DNA of 64,000 bases from Epilithonimonas zeae (GTDB taxonomy: Bacteria; Bacteroidota; Bacteroidia; Flavobacteriales; Weeksellaceae). Location of the stretch: the NCBI RefSeq assembly GCF_023278365.1, contig NZ_CP075338.1, positions 3,100,001 through 3,164,000 of the forward strand. The letters run 5' to 3'. A program made the translations under genes and the position numbers. Below the pieces are notes generated by a model that was given only the letters and a program-made list of their open reading frames with translations, did no database searches and had not been told where the DNA came from. Below, piece after piece: positions 44,139 through 52,894 of the stretch; within the stretch, counting starts at the first letter, position 1; each line of letters starts with the position of its first letter.

Positions 44139-45092
44139 ATGTCAAAATTCAGTTTTTCCAGATTAAATTCAACCAAAGACACCGGTTTTGGAGATAATTT
44201 TTCAGGCAGATTTATCAACAAAGATGGCTATCCGAATATAAAGAAGAAAGGCATCAATATCCTGAATCGTTACAGCTGGTATCACACGATGCTGAACCTG
44301 AAAAGATGGCAGTTTATTGGATTGTTGGTCGGGAGCTATATTGTTGTCAATTTTATCTTTGCCCTGATTTATTATTTAATCGGGATCGAACATCTGACTG
44401 GTATTGACAAAAGCAATTTCCAAAACGAGTTTACAGATGTGTTCTTTTTCAGTTCCCAAACTTTTACCACGGTTGGGTACGGGCGGATTGCACCTGTTGG
44501 TTTTCTGGCTAGTTTAGTAGCGACCTTTGAAGCTTTCTTGGGATTGTTGGCATTTGCCATTGCGACGGGTCTTTTTTACGGTCGTTTTTCGCGCCCAAGA
44601 GCTTTTTTGCAATTTAGTGATGTCGCACTGATATCACCTCACAAAGACAAAACGGGATTGATGTTCCGGATGGCGCCATTCAAGAATACCTCGCTCACGG
44701 ATGCCAGTATTACGGTTTTAACTTCCTTCGAAATCACAGAAAATGGACAGACTAAAAGTTCATTCTACAATCTGAAACTCGAAGTAACAAAAATTACATC
44801 TTTGATCCTGAATTGGACCATTGTACATTATATAGATGAAGAATCTCCGTTTTATGGATTAAATGCAGATGATCTGAAAAATACGGATATAGAAATTATC
44901 GTTCACGTGAAGGCTTTTGATAGTATATTTTCCAGTGATGTGGTTCAGAGAACGAGTTACACTTCAGACGAAATTATTTACGGAGCCAAGTTCGAAAAAA
45001 TGTACGCCCCAGATGAAACCAATAGATTTACCGTCCTTAATTTGGATTTGATTAATAGTAATTTTCCTGCACCATTACCAAACATATCTTAA
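44139..45092 (+). CDS. KirBac-type inward-rectifier potassium channel
   Basis: This Kir-family potassium channel of 317 residues has the Kir N-terminal slide-helix region and TM1 at about 58-82. The pore loop has the selectivity filter TVGYG at residues 111-115, TM2 lies at about 121-147, and a cytoplasmic beta-rich domain (about 160-305) follows. The sequence GRFSRPRAFLQFSDVALISP after TM2 is characteristic of Kir proteins. It would tetramerise in the inner membrane. The next gene begins two bases later, so the two are probably coupled. Confidence 0.92.
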   Translation: MSKFSFSRLNSTKDTGFGDNFSGRFINKDGYPNIKKKGINILNRYSWYHTMLNLKRWQFIGLLVGSYIVVNFIFALIYYLIGIEHLTGIDKSNFQNEFTDVFFFSSQTFTTVGYGRIAPVGFLASLVATFEAFLGLLAFAIATGLFYGRFSRPRAFLQFSDVALISPHKDKTGLMFRMAPFKNTSLTDASITVLTSFEITENGQTKSSFYNLKLEVTKITSLILNWTIVHYIDEESPFYGLNADDLKNTDIEIIVHVKAFDSIFSSDVVQRTSYTSDEIIYGAKFEKMYAPDETNRFTVLNLDLINSNFPAPLPNIS

Positions 45093-45094
45093 TT

Positions 45095-45583
45095 ATGGAT
45101 CTCGATTTCTATAGACAAAAAGCTCAACTCAAACAAAAAGAACACAGAAAATTTCTGGACGGACTCAAAAAGAAACCACCCAAAAATCTGGACTATTTGG
45201 TTTTGGAAAAGCACGAAGAAACATTCGGGGAAATCGATTGTCTCAGCTGTGCGAATTGCTGTAAAACAACAGGTCCGCTTTACACAGAAAAAGATATCGA
45301 AAGGATTTCAAAGCACCTTCGAATGAAACAAGCCGATTTTGAGTCGAAATTTCTGAGAGTTGATGAAGACAATGATAAAGTTCTTCAAAACTTACCTTGC
45401 TTTTTCCTGAATGATGACAACACTTGTTCAATTTATGATGTTCGCCCAAAAGCTTGTAGAGAATATCCTCACACAGACAGGAAGAAGATTTATCAGATTA
45501 ATAATCTCACAATCAAGAATACCTTAATTTGTCCTGCAACTTATGTTTTTGTAGAGAAAATGAGACAAGTTTTGGAAAAATAG
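45095..45583 (+). CDS. YkgJ-family cysteine-cluster protein
   Basis: This 162-residue cytoplasmic protein has the cysteine-cluster pattern of the YkgJ/Fe-S oxidoreductase-like family: CLSCANCCKTTGP, then NLPCFFLNDDNTCSIYDVRPKACREYP. A late Cys in NTLICPATY completes the set. Such proteins are thought to bind zinc or an Fe-S cluster, with no confirmed function. It is co-transcribed with the KirBac gene (2-base gap). Confidence 0.85.
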   Translation: MDLDFYRQKAQLKQKEHRKFLDGLKKKPPKNLDYLVLEKHEETFGEIDCLSCANCCKTTGPLYTEKDIERISKHLRMKQADFESKFLRVDEDNDKVLQNLPCFFLNDDNTCSIYDVRPKACREYPHTDRKKIYQINNLTIKNTLICPATYVFVEKMRQVLEK

Positions 45584-45681
45584 CTTATCCTAAAGTTTTC
45601 ACAAAAATCTTATAATTTCTGAATTTAACATAATATTGGTTTAATGTTTGGTCTTGATAATCAACACTAAATAAAAGTATT

Positions 45682-46071
45682 ATGAAAAAGTTAATAGCAG
45701 GCGGTCTGATTATTTTCGGAGCAATGTTCGTTACAGCGCAGGTAACGCCGCCACAAGACACTTCAAGAACGAATAAGGAGAAAAAGGTTAACAAAATGAA
45801 TCAGAAAACTCCTGAAACTGTTCAACCCAACGGAATGAACAGGACTGTTGACACTGCAACAATTAATAATAAACAAAAAATGCAGAGCAACCCAGACAGA
45901 CTGAGACAAAATCAGACTTTGCCGGATAATGGAACAATGCAAACCCCGAATAATACGTTACCAAATAACGGAACTTTGCAGAATCCAAACACAACGAATC
46001 CAAACAATTCTACCAATCCTCAACAACCGTTAGGACCAAATAGCCCTACCAATCCAAATCCAACAAGATAG
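45682..46071 (+). CDS. Small low-complexity secreted protein, paralogue 1
   Basis: A 129-residue protein with a signal peptide (cleavage near FVTAQ) is rich in Asn, Pro, Thr and Gln. The second half has approximate repeats around NGTMQTPNNTLPNNGTLQNPN. It shares the segment VDTATINNKQK with the next gene product (VDTANIEQRQK) and also shares an upstream region pattern. It is predicted to be exported and largely disordered. I do not recognise a family. A terminator hairpin follows. Confidence 0.6.
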   Translation: MKKLIAGGLIIFGAMFVTAQVTPPQDTSRTNKEKKVNKMNQKTPETVQPNGMNRTVDTATINNKQKMQSNPDRLRQNQTLPDNGTMQTPNNTLPNNGTLQNPNTTNPNNSTNPQQPLGPNSPTNPNPTR

Positions 46072-46090
46072 GATTTTAAAATTAAAAATG

Positions 46091-46112
46091 ACCAGAGTAT
46101 AATTGCTCTGGT
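46091..46112 (+). terminator. Terminator between the small secreted-protein genes
   Basis: ACCAGAG (46091-46097) pairs with CTCTGGT (46106-46112) around an 8-base loop, followed by TTTATGTTTT. Confidence 0.65.
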
Positions 46113-46176
46113 TTTATGTTTTATAAAAGTTGGTTTGATATTTGGGTTAATGTAATTAAGACAAAAATAAATTATT

Positions 46177-46467
46177 ATGAAAAAGATATTAATGACAGCC
46201 ACTTTTCTTACTTTCGGAACAGTCTTGATGACCGCTCAGACAACAAAAAAATTAGAAATTAAATCATCCACAAAGACGACCGTACTCAAATCAACAAAGT
46301 CTACTCAAAAAAGTAACTCTCCAAAAATGGTAGACACTGCAAATATTGAGCAAAGACAAAAAGAGGCAGATGAAAAAGTGGCTCAACCAACAATCCCACG
46401 CAGAGATGGTGTTACAGACGAAACAACAAAACCGCAAGCACAACCGGCGCCCGGACAATTAGAATAA
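46177..46467 (+). CDS. Small low-complexity secreted protein, paralogue 2
   Basis: A 96-residue exported protein has a leader ending near LMTAQ, then a Lys/Ser/Thr-rich stretch (KSSTKTTVLKSTKSTQKSN). The segment VDTANIEQRQKEADEK is shared with paralogue 1, and the C-terminus is rich in Pro and Gln. It is likely disordered and cell-surface or periplasmic. The similar leader, motif and upstream region suggest tandem duplication with later divergence. No known family. Confidence 0.6.
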   Translation: MKKILMTATFLTFGTVLMTAQTTKKLEIKSSTKTTVLKSTKSTQKSNSPKMVDTANIEQRQKEADEKVAQPTIPRRDGVTDETTKPQAQPAPGQLE

Positions 46468-46496
46468 AAAAGGAGCAAATTATTTTGCTCCTTTTT
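46467..46496. terminator. Bidirectional terminator
   Basis: AAAAAGGAGCAAA (46467-46479) pairs with TTTGCTCCTTTTT (46484-46496) with a 4-base loop. It has U-tracts on both strands and lies between convergent genes, ending the heme operon on the minus strand. Confidence 0.85.
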
Positions 46497-46503
46497 AAAT
46501 TGT

Positions 46504-47529
46504 TTATGCTTTCCATTCCACCACGGCTTTGATAAAAGCTTCGGCGTTTTCTACTGGAATATTAGGTAAAATCCCGTGTCCGAGGTTGACAATGTATTTG
46601 TCTTTCCCAAAACGGTTAATCATTTCGTGAACCATTTTTCTAATTGTTTCCGGCTTAGAATGCAATCTTGAAGGATCAAAATTCCCTTGCAAAGTCACAG
46701 CATTATTCGTGAATTGTCTGGCTAATTCCGGCGTGATGGTCCAATCCACACCAACCGCAGAAGCTTTAGATTTTGTCATTTCGTCTAATGCAAACCAACA
46801 ACCTTTCCCGAAAACCACAACGTGCGTCAACGGCGCAAGCGCTTCAACAATCTGATTGATATATTGCCAAGAAAACTCCTGATAATCGGCTGGCGAAAGC
46901 ATTCCGCCCCAAGAATCGAAAACCTGAACCGCAGAAACACCTTTTTCTACTTTTCTTTTCAGGTAAGCAATTGTTGTATCTGTGATTTTTTGTAATAATT
47001 TGTGCGCCGCTTCCGGTTGTAGAAAACAAAACGATTTCGCAATATTGAAATCCTTAGAACCTCTACCTTCGATGCAATAACAGAAAATCGTCCAAGGCGA
47101 ACCCGCAAATCCAATCAAAGGAATCTCGTTATCCAGTTTTTCCAAGGTCATTTCTATCGCATCAAAAACGTAACCCAAAGTGTCATTCACATCAGGAACA
47201 ATCACGTCGTCTACTTGTTGGGCAGTTCTAATTGGCTGCTCCAGCCAAGGTCCAACCGATTCTTTCATTTTGAAATCGATTCCCATTGCTTGCGGAACCA
47301 CCAAAATATCGGAGAACAAAATCGCCGCATCCAAAGGAAATCTTCTAATCGGCTGAACCGTGATTTCCGAAGCCAATTCCGGCGTCTGACATCTTGTGAA
47401 AAAATCGTATTTATCGCGCAAAGCGATGAATTCCGGCAAGTATCTTCCGGCTTGTCTCATCATCCAGACTGGCGGTCTTTCCACGGTTTCTCCCCGAAGT
47501 GCCTTTAAGTATAGGTCGTTTTTAATCAT
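46504..47529 (-). CDS. hemE: Uroporphyrinogen decarboxylase
   Basis: HemE converts uroporphyrinogen III to coproporphyrinogen III in heme synthesis. The N-terminal signature [17 protein letters not shown] and the [19 protein letters not shown] segment are present, with [14 protein letters not shown] near the end. I start at the ATG at 47529 ([13 protein letters not shown]), giving the normal 341 residues. The frame is open to 47613, but those 28 codons run through two palindromes and look non-native. It is the last gene of the hem unit. Confidence 0.93.
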   Translation of the reverse strand: MIKNDLYLKALRGETVERPPVWMMRQAGRYLPEFIALRDKYDFFTRCQTPELASEITVQPIRRFPLDAAILFSDILVVPQAMGIDFKMKESVGPWLEQPIRTAQQVDDVIVPDVNDTLGYVFDAIEMTLEKLDNEIPLIGFAGSPWTIFCYCIEGRGSKDFNIAKSFCFLQPEAAHKLLQKITDTTIAYLKRKVEKGVSAVQVFDSWGGMLSPADYQEFSWQYINQIVEALAPLTHVVVFGKGCWFALDEMTKSKASAVGVDWTITPELARQFTNNAVTLQGNFDPSRLHSKPETIRKMVHEMINRFGKDKYIVNLGHGILPNIPVENAEAFIKAVVEWKA

Positions 47530-47552
47530 TTCTTTTTCAAGTATTTTCAACT

Positions 47553-47611
47553 GTTGCATTTTTTGCAACACTTCAATTTTCATTAATTTGAGATATTGCA
47601 GAAAATGCAAC
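47553..47611. promoter_or_regulatory. Two spaced palindromes ahead of hemE
   Basis: GTTGCA-N5-TGCAAC (47553-47569) and TTGCA-N5-TGCAA (47596-47610) are two copies of the same dyad with centres 42 bases apart, about four helical turns. They lie 24-82 bases before the hemE ATG, in the 116-base hemD-hemE gap. They are candidate operator sites or mRNA hairpins. Confidence 0.45.
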
Positions 47612-47645
47612 AACTTAAAATTTGCTAAATCTTATAATCTGCGAG

Positions 47646-48326
47646 CTAAAAATCAGCCTCATTTTTAATCAAAATCAATAAATCAGCTAAAGTATTTTTT
47701 GAGCTTGTAATTATTTTATTATCAGTTAGTTTTTCAATTTCCGAAGTCGTTGTTTTTCCAATCGAAAAAATCTTGACATCATCAAAATTATTAAACTTCG
47801 CAAAACTACGAACTCCACTCGGACTGAAAAAAACTATCGCCTGATATTTCTCATTGATTTTTGGGTAGAGTAGTCCGGTCTTATAAACAGGGGTTTTTTT
47901 GTAAGAAATATTTTGCAAAGGCAATTTCTCATCCAAAATATCCAACGCAATATCACCACAGAAATGCAAAAACTTCTCGTTCATCGAATTTTCTACAATG
48001 AATTGCGAAAGTTCACTAGCATTCTTACAAAGTTTAAAAGTCCCAAAATTATGTTTTCTCAATTCTTTTTTCGTCTGCGAACCGACAACGTAAATTTTGT
48101 TATAATTTTTTGGCTCAGCAAAATTTTCGTTGGCAGAAAATTCATTTTCAAAAAAAGCTTTTACGCCATTCACACTCGTGAAAATTAAGGAATTGTTTCT
48201 TAAACCGAAAGATTTAGTTTTTATAAACTCAGTCTTGATGACATCAACAAAATCGATCGAAAAACCTTTTCCTAATTTCTCAGAAACCTTTTGTTTGTCC
48301 AGTGATTTTGTAAAAAGGATTTTCAT
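47646..48326 (-). CDS. hemD: Uroporphyrinogen-III synthase
   Basis: HemD cyclises hydroxymethylbilane to uroporphyrinogen III. The protein has 226 residues. The family is poorly conserved, but the typical pieces are present: an N-terminal ILFTKSLDKQKVSEKLG strand, SLIFTSVNGVKAFF, and the later AIVFFSPSGVRSF and IGKTTTSEI segments. The position between hemC and hemE supports the assignment. The gap to hemC holds an inverted repeat that may affect downstream expression. Confidence 0.88.
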   Translation of the reverse strand: MKILFTKSLDKQKVSEKLGKGFSIDFVDVIKTEFIKTKSFGLRNNSLIFTSVNGVKAFFENEFSANENFAEPKNYNKIYVVGSQTKKELRKHNFGTFKLCKNASELSQFIVENSMNEKFLHFCGDIALDILDEKLPLQNISYKKTPVYKTGLLYPKINEKYQAIVFFSPSGVRSFAKFNNFDDVKIFSIGKTTTSEIEKLTDNKIITSSKNTLADLLILIKNEADF

Positions 48327-48380
48327 ATTTATAAAGTCTTCGAGAACCTCAGACTTACAATGGTAAAATTAAAATATTAT

Positions 48381-48436
48381 TTTGTCATTCCGTAGGAGTC
48401 TAAATTTAGCTGTCTAGATTCCTGCGGAATGACAAA
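48381..48436. repeat. TTTGTCATTCCG inverted repeat (family II)
   Basis: The left arm (48381-48402, TTTGTCATTCCGTAGGAGTCTA) and the right arm (48415-48436) are 22 bases each. They pair with only two differences, both G-U compatible in RNA, around a 12-base loop. It lies in the 134-base hemC-hemD gap. Sequences of this TGTCATTCC-type recur in flavobacterial genomes, from my recall. It may be a non-autonomous element. Confidence 0.7.
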
Positions 48437-48460
48437 CCAGACGTTTGAATCGAAAAAAAA

Positions 48461-49369
48461 TTACAAAATTTTTCTGATTTCGTCCATCAATTCTTTCCCT
48501 CCGTTTTCCAGAACTTTCAAAGCGATTTTTTCTCCGAAGTTTTCAGAGTCGTTCCATTCAAAAATTTCATCGGTTTCGATGCAGTTTTTGCCGTCAAGAG
48601 AACAAAGTCTTCCAAGAAATCTGATTTGCCCGTCAAGCATTTCGGCTTTTCCTCCAATTGGAGCTGTACAACCGCCTTCCAAAGTTTTCAGAAATTCTCT
48701 TTCTATATTAACACAGATCTCCGTTTCTTGGTGAGAAATCGATTTTAAAATATCCTTCAATTCTGGCTTATCGATTTTGCTGGCAATCGCAACAACACCT
48801 TGCGCCGGCGCTTGTAACATAAACGGAATTTGCTCGTAATGAACATCAATATTCATTCTTTTGATTCCAGCCAAAGAAAATAAAGTCGCATCTGCAACGC
48901 CGTCATCCAGTTTTTTCAAACGCGTTTGGACATTTCCTCTGATATCTGTGAATTCAGTTTCTGGGAATTCTTTCAGCCAAAAAGCGCGTCTTCTCAAGCT
49001 GCTGGTGGCAATTTTCAGAACTTCCAAATCCAAAGGTTCAGCGTCGTTATTTCTTACCAAAACATCTTCCGGGAAATCTCTTTCCAAAACGGCAGAAATC
49101 TGAATGTTATTCGGCAATTGTGTCGGAACATCTTTCAAAGAATGAACGGCGATATCAATTTCATCATTCAATAAAGCAATGTCCAAATCTTTAGTGAAAA
49201 CACCTGTGATTCCCAAGGCATAAAGCGGTTGGTCCAGATTTTTGTCGCCAGAACTTAGGATAGGAACAATCTCGGTTTGGAAACCAAGATTCTGTAATTT
49301 TGATTCAACTTCGTGAGCCTGCCAAAGTGCAAGTGGACTATTTCTCGTTCCTATTTTTATTGTCGTCAT
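48461..49369 (-). CDS. hemC: Hydroxymethylbilane synthase
   Basis: HemC polymerises four porphobilinogen units to hydroxymethylbilane on a dipyrromethane cofactor. The cofactor-binding Cys is in LEGGCTAPIGGKAE. The N-terminus IGTRNSPLALWQAHEV and the VHSLKDVPTQLP segment with the catalytic Asp are conserved. The length of 302 residues is normal. Its start overlaps the 3' end of hemA by 32 bases, so translation is probably coupled. Confidence 0.94.
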   Translation of the reverse strand: MTTIKIGTRNSPLALWQAHEVESKLQNLGFQTEIVPILSSGDKNLDQPLYALGITGVFTKDLDIALLNDEIDIAVHSLKDVPTQLPNNIQISAVLERDFPEDVLVRNNDAEPLDLEVLKIATSSLRRRAFWLKEFPETEFTDIRGNVQTRLKKLDDGVADATLFSLAGIKRMNIDVHYEQIPFMLQAPAQGVVAIASKIDKPELKDILKSISHQETEICVNIEREFLKTLEGGCTAPIGGKAEMLDGQIRFLGRLCSLDGKNCIETDEIFEWNDSENFGEKIALKVLENGGKELMDEIRKIL

Positions 49370-50627
49370 CGGATTCTTGTTTATGGATGTCCAGAATATC
49401 TTCCATCATTTTCGTGATTTCGTCTGCGCGGGAAGGGTTTTCCAGAATATATTTTGCAAATCGGTTTGTGATTTTCTGTACTAAATTGTTAGATAAAACC
49501 ATATCCTCGATTTTTGCATAATGGAATTTCTTATGGATGTTATGCATCTCATTTTCCTCAATCTGTTTCAAAGAATTTTTGAACTGATTGATGTTCGGAG
49601 CCAGTTTTCTTTTCTTTTCCCAATCCACAAATTCCTTAGCCATTTCTTTGATGATCCCTTCTGCTTTCGGGATTTCTTTTTTGCGTTGTTCCATCGTTGC
49701 TTTGATGGTTTGCGAAAGTTGGTCAACGTCTATCAAAGTCACATTTTCCCAATTTCCCACTTCCTTCTGAACATTATTAGGAATTGATAAATCAATGACC
49801 AGCATTTCTTTATCTTTTGGGAAATTAGACTCATCAATAATATATTTCTGAGCGCCGGTCGCGACAATCAGAACATCAGTTTGTTTCAACTCTTCCGGAA
49901 AACTATTGAAATCGATTTGCGGAATTTTATATTTATCTGCAATTTTCTCAGCTTTCTCAAAAGAACGGTTCGCAATTTTGATTTTTGGCTGATAAACGTG
50001 CTTTACGAGATTTTCAATTGTGTTTTGTCCAATTTCTCCAACGCCAAGAAGTAAAATATTTTTCTCGTGAAGATGTCTGGTGTTGTTCAATATATAATGA
50101 ACCGCTGCATAAGAAACCGAAGCTGAACCAGTGCTGATTCCGGTTTCATTCTTAATTCTTTTCGAAATCTGAATCGATGAATTAATCGCGCGTTCCAAAT
50201 ATGGATTGGAAAAATCTTTATACTTTTTGAATCGATGATAGGCGTTCTTGATTTGAGAAACAATCTCGAAATCGCCGATAATCTGACTTTCCAAACCTGC
50301 TGCAACACGGAAAAGATGAAACAAAGCATCCTCTCGCTGGATAACATTCACATATTTCAAAAAGTCTGAAAGCTGAACGCCAACCGTGTTGCAATATAAT
50401 TCTGCAATGTGAAGATAATTTTTGGTCGTAGAATAGATTTCGGTTCTGTTGCAGGTTGAAACCACAAACGCATCGCCCAAATCCTCCTCGTGGATTTTGT
50501 TGGCAAAAGATTTTATGTGTTCATCAAAAAAAGCAAATTTTCCACGGATTTCTGCATCAGCTTTTTCATAACTGATGCTTAAAACGGCAAAATCTGATGT
50601 TTGATGAAATTTATGTTTTGGACTCAT
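49338..50627 (-). CDS. hemA: Glutamyl-tRNA reductase
   Basis: HemA reduces glutamyl-tRNA to glutamate-1-semialdehyde, the first step of the C5 heme pathway. The catalytic cysteine is in VSTCNRTEIYS, and the NADPH-binding loop is LLGVGEIGQNTIENL. The dimerisation segment is at the C-terminus. The 429 residues match the family. It is the first gene of the hem unit, transcribed away from mreB. A -7 element TAATTTTG is 11 bases before its ATG. Confidence 0.94.
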   Translation of the reverse strand: MSPKHKFHQTSDFAVLSISYEKADAEIRGKFAFFDEHIKSFANKIHEEDLGDAFVVSTCNRTEIYSTTKNYLHIAELYCNTVGVQLSDFLKYVNVIQREDALFHLFRVAAGLESQIIGDFEIVSQIKNAYHRFKKYKDFSNPYLERAINSSIQISKRIKNETGISTGSASVSYAAVHYILNNTRHLHEKNILLLGVGEIGQNTIENLVKHVYQPKIKIANRSFEKAEKIADKYKIPQIDFNSFPEELKQTDVLIVATGAQKYIIDESNFPKDKEMLVIDLSIPNNVQKEVGNWENVTLIDVDQLSQTIKATMEQRKKEIPKAEGIIKEMAKEFVDWEKKRKLAPNINQFKNSLKQIEENEMHNIHKKFHYAKIEDMVLSNNLVQKITNRFAKYILENPSRADEITKMMEDILDIHKQESDDDNKNRNEK

Positions 50628-50637
50628 TTTCAGTTTG

Positions 50638-50645
50638 CAAAATTA
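50638..50645 (-). promoter_or_regulatory. Candidate -7 promoter element of hemA
   Basis: The minus strand reads TAATTTTG, matching TAnnTTTG. It is 10 bases from the hemA ATG. The nearest TTTG upstream is only 12 bases away, too close for a normal -33 box. Confidence 0.35.
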
Positions 50646-50879
50646 CGATTTTTAAAACAAAGACTCTTTCTGAATATCATTTTCGAAAATTGATAAAATC
50701 TATAAACTCTGTTCAAAAACGTAGAAGAACAACAATGTTTTAATAGAATTTTTATAGGAGTAATAATTTTTGATTTCTAATTGGAATTCAGATTTATCGG
50801 TGGTGAAAAATTCTTGAAATTTTAAGGAAATTTTAACCAAATTATTTTTAAATCAGGACAGAGAATAAGTCTAAATTTA

Positions 50880-50887
50880 TATCTTTG
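50880..50887 (+). promoter_or_regulatory. Candidate -7 promoter element of mreB
   Basis: TATCTTTG matches TAnnTTTG and lies 24 bases ahead of the mreB ATG. I found no clear TTTG at the -33 position. Confidence 0.4.
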
Positions 50888-50911
50888 TAAACTTAATAAT
50901 GACTGAACAAA

Positions 50912-51937
50912 ATGGGTATATTGGATATGTTTACGCAAGAGATTGCGATTGACTTAGGGACTGCGAACACGCTTATTATTCACAATAACAAAATCGTTGT
51001 GGATCAGCCTTCTATCGTTGCGATAGAGCGTTCTTCTGGTAAGCCGATTGCCGTTGGGGAGCAAGCAAAACATATGCAAGGGAAGACTCACGAGGATATC
51101 AAAACTGTTCGTCCTTTGAAGGATGGCGTTATTGCAGATTTCCACGCTTCAGAACATATGATTAAGGAATTTATCAAACAAATTCCGGGCATCAAAGGGA
51201 AACTTTTCCAACCGGCACTTAGAATCGTGATTTGTATTCCTTCAGGTATTACTGAAGTTGAGAAAAGAGCGGTAAGAGATTCTGCTCAAAAAGTGAATGC
51301 AAAAGAAGTTCGTTTGATTTATGAGCCAATGGCTGCTGCAATAGGAGTTGGGATTGATGTTCAAAAACCAGAAGGTAATATGATTATCGATATAGGTGGA
51401 GGGACAACGGAGATTGCTGTAGTTGCACTTGGCGGAATTGTTTGTGATAAATCTGTGAAAATTGCAGGTGATGTTTTCACCAATGATATTGCTTATTACT
51501 TAAGAACGCATCATAATTTATATATCGGAGAAAGAACGGCGGAAAGAATCAAATTAGAAGTTGGTTCTGCAGTTGAAGAATTGGATGTTCCAATTGATGA
51601 TATCCCTGTACAAGGTAGAGATTTGATTACTGGAAAGCCAAAAGAAATTATGGTTAACTATAAAGAAATTGCCAAAGCGTTAGATAAATCGATTATCAGA
51701 ATCGAGGACGCCGTAATGGAAACTTTATCTTTAACTCCTCCGGAGTTGGCGGCCGACATCTACAAAACCGGAATTTATCTTGCTGGTGGTGGTGCTCTTT
51801 TGAGAGGTCTGGCAGACAGACTTCACAGAAAGACAGGACTTCCTGTTTTCGTGGCAGAAGACCCGTTGAGAGCAGTTGTAAGAGGAACTGGGATTGCTCT
51901 TAAAAATATGGATAAATTCAATTTCCTAATTAAATAA
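50912..51937 (+). CDS. mreB: Rod shape-determining protein MreB
   Basis: MreB is the actin-like ATPase that forms membrane-bound filaments and guides the elongation machinery. The phosphate-1 motif IDLGTANTL is near residue 14, and phosphate-2 IIDIGGGTTEIAVV follows. The adenosine motif GIYLAGGGALLRGLADRL is near the C-terminus. The 341 residues are normal. An N-terminal amphipathic start (MGILDMFTQE) may bind the membrane. It leads the mreB-mreC-mreD-mrdA-rodA block. Confidence 0.96.
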   Translation: MGILDMFTQEIAIDLGTANTLIIHNNKIVVDQPSIVAIERSSGKPIAVGEQAKHMQGKTHEDIKTVRPLKDGVIADFHASEHMIKEFIKQIPGIKGKLFQPALRIVICIPSGITEVEKRAVRDSAQKVNAKEVRLIYEPMAAAIGVGIDVQKPEGNMIIDIGGGTTEIAVVALGGIVCDKSVKIAGDVFTNDIAYYLRTHHNLYIGERTAERIKLEVGSAVEELDVPIDDIPVQGRDLITGKPKEIMVNYKEIAKALDKSIIRIEDAVMETLSLTPPELAADIYKTGIYLAGGGALLRGLADRLHRKTGLPVFVAEDPLRAVVRGTGIALKNMDKFNFLIK

Positions 51938-52039
51938 TATTTTTCGCTAGAATTAGAAATTAGATATATTTAATGGTTTGGTAAGCATGATCTTAATATC
52001 AAATCATTTATAATTTATCAATTATCATTTATAATTTAG

Positions 52040-52894
52040 ATGGGTGCTTTGCTGAGATTTTTTTCCAAGAATGCATTATTTGTGTTCTTCATATTCCTGC
52101 AATTGGTTGCAATTGTACTGATATTCAGCAAAAACTCTATGCAGCAAAGTTTCTTGGCAGCGAAAACTGCAGCGTTTAATTCTTGGGTTTCCGGTTATAT
52201 TGACGAAGGAACTTCTTATTTGAAATTAAAACAAATCAACGAAGACCTGGTTGTTCAGAACAAAGCTTTGATGAAAGAACTTTACGGAAAAGAAAAATTA
52301 GACAAACCAGTTTTCCGAAGAGTTTATGATACGATTGGAGGCGGACAGATTTACACATTCGTTGATGGCGAAGTTGTTTTCAATAGCATCAATAGAAAAG
52401 ATAATTATTTTACAATCAACAGAGGCCGTTTGCAAGGCGTGAGTTCCAAAATGGGTGTTATTGCACCACGTGGAATTGCCGGAATCGTTATCAATACATC
52501 AGATAATTATTCTTTGGTTCAGTCGGTTTTGAGTACGAATAAAATCAAAATCAGTGCATCGCTGAAAAAATCAGGTTATTTTGGAACATTGTCCTGGAAA
52601 GGCGATGATTCCAGAACGATGACATTATCTGATATTCCGAAATATGTTCCATTAAAAGTTGGTGATACTGTTGTGACGGATGGAAAGTCATCAATTTTCC
52701 CGGCCGGAATTTTAGTAGGAACAGTAGCAGGATATCAAGTTGACAGCAAAACAGGATTTTGGGATGTTTCTGTAGAACTAAGTGAAAAAGTTGGGAAACT
52801 AAGTACTGTTTACGTTGTGAGAAATCTTAAAAAATCTGAAGTTCAGAAAATAGATGATACTTTAAAAGCTCAAATTAAAAAAGATGGTCAGTAG
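52040..52894 (+). CDS. mreC: Rod shape-determining protein MreC
   Basis: MreC is the bitopic scaffold of the elongasome. It has a transmembrane segment at about residues 11-30, then a coiled coil (about 55-85), then the periplasmic beta domain with the characteristic GRLQGVSSKMGVIAPRGIAGIV and later KVGDTVVTDGKSSIFPAGILVGTV. The 284 residues match the family. The 3' end overlaps mreD by 11 bases. It lies 102 bases after mreB. Confidence 0.92.
   Translation: MGALLRFFSKNALFVFFIFLQLVAIVLIFSKNSMQQSFLAAKTAAFNSWVSGYIDEGTSYLKLKQINEDLVVQNKALMKELYGKEKLDKPVFRRVYDTIGGGQIYTFVDGEVVFNSINRKDNYFTINRGRLQGVSSKMGVIAPRGIAGIVINTSDNYSLVQSVLSTNKIKISASLKKSGYFGTLSWKGDDSRTMTLSDIPKYVPLKVGDTVVTDGKSSIFPAGILVGTVAGYQVDSKTGFWDVSVELSEKVGKLSTVYVVRNLKKSEVQKIDDTLKAQIKKDGQ

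Noticed and set aside
47530-47613. N-terminal extension of hemE by 28 residues
   Set aside because: It is encoded by the two palindromes and has no counterpart in the HemE family. The start at 47529 gives the standard N-terminus.
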